Part shown: in pieces, positions 57,559 through 64,000 of the stretch
Layout: each line of letters opens with the position of its first letter
Numbering within the stretch: position 1 is the first letter of the stretch
Origin: Trema orientale
Lineage: Eukaryota > Streptophyta > Magnoliopsida > Rosales > Cannabaceae
Assembly: GCA_002914845.1 (NCBI GenBank)
Contig: JXTC01000252.1
Coordinates: forward strand, 378,003 to 442,002
Direction: 5' to 3'
Length of the DNA stretch: 64,000 nt
Translations under genes and position numbers: made by a program
The notes under the pieces: model-generated
What the model saw: only the letters and a program-made list of their open reading frames with translations
The model's database searches: none
Told to the model about the DNA's origin: nothing

Positions 57559-60500
57559 CAACAGTACTACTAGAGTACTACAAAATGATCATCTAACCAA
57601 GAAAGCAGTTAGTCATAATGATCTGATATATTAGCTAGCTAGTTAGAGAGCTTAATTGTGATCATAGTGGTTGAGACGGCTAGCTATTTAAGATTGTTTT
57701 GTAATGGCCCCACGTGCGGCATTAATTCTTAAAACTTTCAACCTGAAAATAAAATAAGGGATTGCAGCACATGGCGATGTTTCTAATCAGATATTATTGT
57801 ATTTTGGAAGGGAAATATATATAGATATAAGCGTATGGGAATATTTTCCTGGTTTAGCAACTTATCTATTTTTGGCTCATTTCCACTCAATGAACTTTGT
57901 CAGAACCATTCGTTTCCAAGTTATTTTTCGATTATAAAACAGAAAGCACTGATTTTGATTAGACAACACCAACAAACACTAAGACCTGACATTCATCAAT
58001 TTGTTTTTTTTTTTTCCCCTCTAATTTTTATTTAATTAATTTAGTTTAATTTGTTTGACAGAGAGTACCGAGTCCGCAGCAACTAATTAGACAAGTAAAT
58101 GCTTCTTCCACTAAGCCATAGAAGGGACATATTGTTATGTTGATCATATGACCATTATCATTTACCCTTTCTTCTTTTTTTTTCCTTTATTTTTTTTCGT
58201 TTTTTCAACTTTAGGTATAGGAGTATTCTGTAAGTTTAAATAATATTTGTACATATGGTTCTTTCTTGCTCTTTTGGCCGTTTGCTGTAGGAACAGGCCG
58301 AAAACCCAAAGACTAAACAGGTAAAGTCTTAGGAAGTTTATTATACCTTTTTACTTATTTTGGATATATAGATGGATTCTCTCGATATTCATACCTGATC
58401 AGTTTTGCGGTCCATAGAATTAATTCTCATAAATATATATAGATATGTTTTATATCACATATTTTTTATCGAGTGTGTCCCCATGCAGAATATGTATCAA
58501 AGATCAAAGAAATGGCTGATCACGAGACGTACGTGAGTCACAATAAGTTAATAGAAGATCATCGATCAGAATTTAAAAGAAAGGAAAAACAAAAAAAAAA
58601 AAAACAAAACAAAACAAAAGCGAGCAGTGACTGAGTGCTCCTTACAATAAATTTTGAAACCTTGATTGATCAGATATAATATTTATTGTTTAGAACCATA
58701 ACGTCTGAGAAGACAAGGAGATTCCATGTGTGCTAAGGGCTCTACCTTCTCTTACTTTAGTGCACTTTTGAAAGCCAGACTTTTATCTCACGCAGTCACA
58801 GAAGATGATACTATTTTTTTTTTTTTAAATTTTTGAAGTTGATGATCAACAAATTATAAAAACAACAGACTAAAATAATGAAAAGCACTTAGATATGATG
58901 GAACAAAAGCTTCAGTCACTCTCACTCGTGGGATTCCTTTTGTAGTTTTAAGGAAAACCTAGTCTTAACTTTTCCGGGGTAGGGTTGATATATTTAGGTC
59001 CTAGCTATAGCCAGACAGTAGTCACCTACCGCAAAGGTTGGCCAGAGATATCTCAAAGTTCGCTTTTCAAGATCTGACCAATCCCGATTTAGGAACCATT
59101 ACCGATTCAACTAATTAACTCCATGTGATGATGGATGCTACATAAATCAAAATACTGGCTGACCCAATGATGGCCTTTTCCCAATAAAATGAGAAACTAA
59201 AAAGGAAATAAGGAATAAGAATAAAGAAATCACCTTGTTGGCATCAAGAATATTATTATTTCTATATGGCTTAGGATTTCTCTTTTTTCCTTTTCTTTTG
59301 AATTCTTTTAATATTTTTTTTTCCAAAACAAAAAAAAAAAATACTACTTCCTTCCCAAGTTGCGCAAATGTTGTTGAGTAAACTTTCCTTAAATCCAAAG
59401 GGAAATATTATAATCCCACTAGGATTCGTAGGCCATGGTCAAGTATAGCTTAGCTATTAGGCTATATAATATATATACACACATATATAGCCCACAAAAA
59501 ATCTGTGAAACCCAATTCTCTTCTCATGTATGAACTACTTTTACAACAAAGCATAAGATTCCTTAAAGAAGAAACGAAGGTATTGAGTTATTAATTAATC
59601 AATGATCCATAATCCATAGTATGTACATAAATTAAAACACGCTTATCACTTTCACGGTTACTGAGGTCGACACGTACATGGCTCATATCTACTCTCAATA
59701 TTCTCGTACATGGTTCACGGTTAATACCGTCACGTACCCCGAGCAAAAGATTAGCAGCTTCTCCGTAGCCTTTTAATTATTGAAATAAAAGAAGAGAGAA
59801 GAGTACTTAATTATTGTGCTTTGATTTAGTTTTATTTAAGTCTTCTTCATTGATACTTTGAAAGATGTACATTAATCATCAAGATTTTTAATTAACTTAA
59901 TTATTAGAGTTTCTTTAGCATGTACATATACCGGTTGTTACAAGGCATACTGATCATGATCATGCATGTTGAGATGTGTATAACTGTACATATACCTTTA
60001 TTAGAAGTTAGCAAGATGTGGGTATTACCAATCTAATAAGCAAACAGAGGCATATACATATATATCTCTTGATCCAGAGCTTGTCGAGAAACAAATATAC
60101 ATATATATGCCAAAAAAAAAAAAAAAAACCGAAGCACCTCGCTAGATAAAGGAAAGAAAAAAAAAAAAAAGATAAAAACAGGACTATCAAAATTAGGTAG
60201 TTGGACTAGCTAGAAGGCCTAAAAAAGGTAGTGAGAATCAGAATTTGAAATGGAAAGTACTTTCACATGATCTATACGACTGATCCAAGAGATCACATAT
60301 CATGAAGGCTTATTGGAAGACAAAAATGACAATATATCAGCTGCGTACCAAGATGATCAGCTAGCTTTTTCGGATGCTGACACATATATTCGACTTTCTT
60401 TTTTTTTTTCAAGAGTTACTTTGGAGATTGTTAATACGCACTGAGCTAGGCCAATTATAAATCCATGAGAACGCCTAACTAGGCAGTTCAAGCAAATCGT

Positions 60501-62771
60501 CCATATTTCTTTTATGTGTACTTAGTATTGAGCATATATATGTACATATAATATTTGTACATATAACATTAATACAGTCCAACGATTCTTTTCTATGTTG
60601 ATTTTAGTTGATGCATGCTATTATACGCATGAAAAGAATGTATGTTTACTATAGATAAAACCAAAATAATTATAAAAAAAAAATAAAGGCCAGCAATCCC
60701 ACTTCCTTAATTTCCTGGGAAAAGCTTATGCGGCCTACACTTAATCTAAAAGATTCAAATACATAATTATCCTAGCTCGAGTCAAAAAGAAGTACATTAT
60801 GGAAGAAACCTGTTTGCAAAGGTTTTCTTTTTTCCTTTTTATTTTTTTCTTCCTACTGATGAAAACGGAATTAAATTAAGTACTTTGTTTTTCCCTATAA
60901 AATTAAGAGATTAAAAACGATTAAATATGTATATGTTAGAGTTCGTGACCCAGCTCGAAAGCTTAGCTGTGCGACATATGTGGCATTTTTTGTAATTGGG
61001 AGAAATTTTGAGATTTGTGGTGAAAGCGGAGGGATCAGGCCCCGAAGCTGTTTTATTGGACCGTTTTTCTTTTCCGTACAATTATCGTCCGTACACATAT
61101 GTATTTTAGGATTTTTTGGGATTCTATATATTTTGGCTTAGCCGTGTAAAACTCTACCTTCTATATTTTATTTTCGACATAGTAAAATTTCTTTCTCTAT
61201 CAGTGATTTTTCCAGATTAGGATTTTCTACTTAAATCTGTATGTTTTTGTTTTTCATTCTTTTATCGATTATCGTTCGTCTGATTATCGTTCGTTAATTC
61301 TTAACAGTAAATGGATGAGTCATGCTGAAGTTGTTATTTGCTAATTCTGTGAGTCCTCGATTCCGTCGCGATTGATTAAGGTTTGTTTGAACAAAGGGAA
61401 TATATGAAAGCATATATTAATTTATGAATGTGAAGTACTGAAGATATTTCTCAGCAAAAAAAAAAAAAATGTACTGAAGATATTCTATCAGAGTACATTA
61501 AAAAAAAAAAAAAAAAAAAAGAGTACGCGATAGCGGAAAGAAGAAATTTCCAAGTGGGTGGCGGCCCACAACCAGATGAAGCACGCAAGGCGCATATGGG
61601 CCGGCATGCAAAGATGGACAAGCTCAAAAGTCCACATTTGGTATCACTAATTACTACTTGGACTAAAAAATATTGGTCATATGTGATCAAACCTTATTAT
61701 ATAAGATACGATTTCGTTGAGTTGACAGATTTCTTGATTAATTTCTTTTTTATTTTTCATAACAGATCCCAAAAGATATGTGTTGTTTTATATGAAACTC
61801 TTGTTATATATAAATATATATATATATAGAGAGAGAACTACATTCATTAGAGAAACTAAAAATTGAATCAACGTGGATTGATGACAAGTTTCCACTGAAG
61901 AATGCGGCTAAAAAGGGCCAAGGCCAGGTTCGAAATTTCCGCTTTACTAAATGTTTACTTCGAATTTTATAATCTACATAAATTTCAACAAGTACTAAAT
62001 TGCCCGAGAAAAGAGGGAGAAAAAAATGCAATAGAAATGCATTTTTTCAAAAAAAAAAAAAAGAAAGGAAAAAGTAAAAAGGGGAAAAACAAACTAGAGG
62101 GACCAAAAGAAAATTTTTCGAGTCCCATATCTAATTAACCTTTCCCACACCCCCAACAAAAACGAACCTCACAATTGGATTCAATATTAATGAAAAAGAA
62201 TCAAGCAAAAAAAAAATATTAATGAAAAAGAAAAAAATTATACTAGGCCGAGTCTAAAGTTTCACATACTATGTGATAAAAATCATTAGTCACGACGTGG
62301 CAATTCGTATTTCATATTATGGATCCACATCCACTATTCCAGCAAAATGTATATATAGCTTATATATATATATATATATATATGGATCCACTACCACGCT
62401 GCCGGGAGTGTATAATCATAGCTTAAACACTCTACTAACCCTAATGTTTTGATTTAATTAAAGTCAAATTGAACAAATACTTTTGTTCACAACCACATGT
62501 AATGATGGTCTTACTTTTTTATTTTATTTTTATTTTGAGGGTGTCTCAAAATGTATTGATGATCGATGCACGCAATTCTGTCGTATGGCCAAATTTGACG
62601 GAGAGAGAGAGAGTACTGAGTAGGCATAACTTTTCTATATTATATTGTATAGTTTGTAAACAAAAACTACATAGATGAACCAGCTTCTTCTTCTTCTTCT
62701 TCTTTATTTATTTATTTATTTATTACTTTTGATGGAATTCATATTCTAATAATTTCTTAATCCTTATAATT
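57559..62771. other. Long intergenic stretch, no gene recognised
   Basis: About 5.2 kb of AT-rich sequence. It starts with the CEP promoter region, and includes poly(A) and poly(T) tracts (58590, 60110, 60160, 61500), a short repeated CGATTATCGTTCGT (about 61266-61293), a TA microsatellite near 62361-62383 and a (TTC)n/(TTTA)n repeat at about 62684-62723. Short frames have skewed Phe/Lys content. I saw no domain, tRNA or known microRNA sequence. Confidence 0.45.
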
Positions 62772-62779
62772 ATAATTAG

Positions 62780-63206
62780 TAGAGTTGCCAATTTGTGTTA
62801 TCATGTCAAAGTCGAGACGATTATGATATGACACGATAGTAAAACAACACTAATACTACACGTCTAATAAACATATTAAAAATTTAAATCTGAATACGAC
62901 ACGATTAATACATGTATAATTCGTTTAATAAATTTATCATGTATTAAAAAATGAGTATTTGACACAATTATTTAAAATTAACATGATTGTGTACTAATTC
63001 ATTCAACTTTACATATATAAATTATATTTTTTGAATATATTTAAAATATTAAAAAGTTAATAAATTTATCATATCACGACACAACAAAATTGACTTAATT
63101 AAACGTATTACACATATCATTTTTATGTTAAATAAGTTGACCTAAAACTCACTTTGTTATTCCAGTTAGACGTATTTGTCGTGTAATGTAGAAATTGCCG
63201 ACCCTA
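62780..63206. mobile_element. hAT-type MITE, copy 4 (427 bp, perfect 8-bp TSD)
   Basis: Ends TAGAGTTGCCAATTTGTG and AGAAATTGCCGACCCTA are inverted, flanked by ATAATTAG at 62772-62779 and 63207-63214. Subterminal ATGACACGATAG and GACACGATTAATAC words repeat the family motif. It is the most diverged of the four copies. Confidence 0.85.
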
Positions 63207-63214
63207 ATAATTAG

Positions 63215-64000
63215 CTACGCTACGTTAGACACCAAGAATTCGAATTTAATGATGGAGAATCTTGTGGTTTTGTAAAATAATCTTTTTGGATTTTTATTTC
63301 TTTAGTGACACTATCAGCTTGAGATGATTTATTTAAGCTAAAAGTGAAGAATAAACTAGTTCACATGATTCCGCAATTAAATATGTCATATCATCTTTCT
63401 TTCTTTTTTTTTTCGAAATCAATATGTCATATCATCTTGAAAATTTAAATTTAATTATTCATGTCACGGCATCTCAAAATTTAAACAAGGATGATAAATC
63501 TGTTAGAATTTTTACAATAATCTAACATTGTAGTAAGAATTGGATTGGATAGAGGAGTATCTAATATTGTTCAAGAACTTCGGTCAAAAAAACAAAAATA
63601 ACAATAAAATCTTGTTCATGAACGGTTAAGTTTGTCATGGATAATAGAAATATTATATACTACGCTAGAGAAATTACAATATATATGTACAAATATTTGT
63701 ATTGCCGTGAAAAAAAAAAAAAAAATTTGGCACAACGCTTATGAAAGTAATGTTAAACACTAGGTAATAAAGGGGTTATTTGGTATCTATAGCACAAAAC
63801 AGTACTATTCGAGAAATCTTCTATCATTCATTCCATTTTTAAAAACAAAGCATATATTAATATATATATATATATATATATATTTATAAGTGTTGTCAAG
63901 CAAGCAAGCCATGAGAATTAGTCGTTGAGCTTAGACAGTAAAAAGAGGCCCCCGGAAGAGAGGAGGACAGAAGCGGAGAAGCACAGCAAATCCAGCGGTG
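63215..64000. other. Window-end intergenic, no gene seen
   Basis: AT-rich with poly(A) and a TA microsatellite (about 63857-63880). The last 70 bases become G+C- and purine-rich (AGAGGCCCCCGGAAGAGAGG), which could be the edge of an exon or 5' UTR continuing outside the window, but no frame can be judged. Confidence 0.4.

Noticed and set aside
60895-61098. 67-codon minus-strand frame as a small gene
   Set aside because: It has no signal peptide, domain or promoter context, and I recognise no relative.

Overview
This is nuclear DNA from a flowering plant, most likely a eudicot. It is AT-rich, has spliced genes with GT...AG introns, and is dense with plant-type transposable elements. These include Copia and Gypsy LTR elements, a CACTA element, hAT, PIF/Harbinger-like and microsatellite-associated MITEs, a LINE with a poly(A) tail and a tRNA-like SINE. 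The species cannot be fixed from the sequence alone.

Only two protein genes look intact. (1) A long-chain-alcohol oxidase (FAO, GMC oxidoreductase family) lies on the minus strand at 10385-16429. I rebuilt it as three phase-0 exons (84 + 90 + 609 codons, 783 aa); its 3.6-kb second intron is packed with MITEs. (2) A small intronless C-terminally encoded peptide (CEP) hormone precursor of 78 aa lies on the minus strand at 57181-57417, with a TATA box about 130 bp upstream of its ATG. A third gene is dead: a CYP704-like cytochrome P450 on the minus strand at about 830-4431. It has lost its N-terminal and haem-binding ends, carries frameshifts and stops, and is split by a 1.85-kb solo LTR. CYP704 enzymes and FAO act one after the other in fatty-acid omega-oxidation, so their proximity is noted, though it may be chance.

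Layout. 1-6.6 kb: LTR-like end, P450 pseudogene with solo LTR, AT-rich sequence. 6.6-10.4 kb: a Harbinger-like MITE and two hAT MITEs. 10.4-16.6 kb: FAO. 17.8-20.1 kb: 2.3-kb solo LTR with perfect TSD. 21.6-29.6 kb: a three-level nest, with a CACTA element (23535-25598) inside a small non-autonomous Copia-type element (22749-26623) inside a non-coding Gypsy-type element (21595-29623). 31.8-39.9 kb: an inverted-repeat-bounded block containing a degenerate Copia retrotransposon (32436 to about 39391). 40.3-41.2 kb: MITEs inserted in TA repeats. 42.15-45.82 kb: a second three-level nest, with a 2.7-kb solo LTR of the 17.8-kb family inside a Tourist-like MITE inside another MITE. 46.7-48.2 kb: 5'-truncated LINE. 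49.4-51.7 kb: possible old LTR. 52-55.6 kb: SINE, TIR element and a tandem repeat. 57.2-57.6 kb: CEP gene. 62.8-63.2 kb: fourth hAT MITE.

No tRNA, rRNA, CRISPR or prokaryote-like gene cluster was seen. I found no convincing new biochemical system. The most informative content is the nested-transposon stratigraphy (several target-site duplications readable to the base), a four-copy hAT MITE family, MITEs that sit in TA microsatellites, the CEP gene, and the P450 pseudogene.
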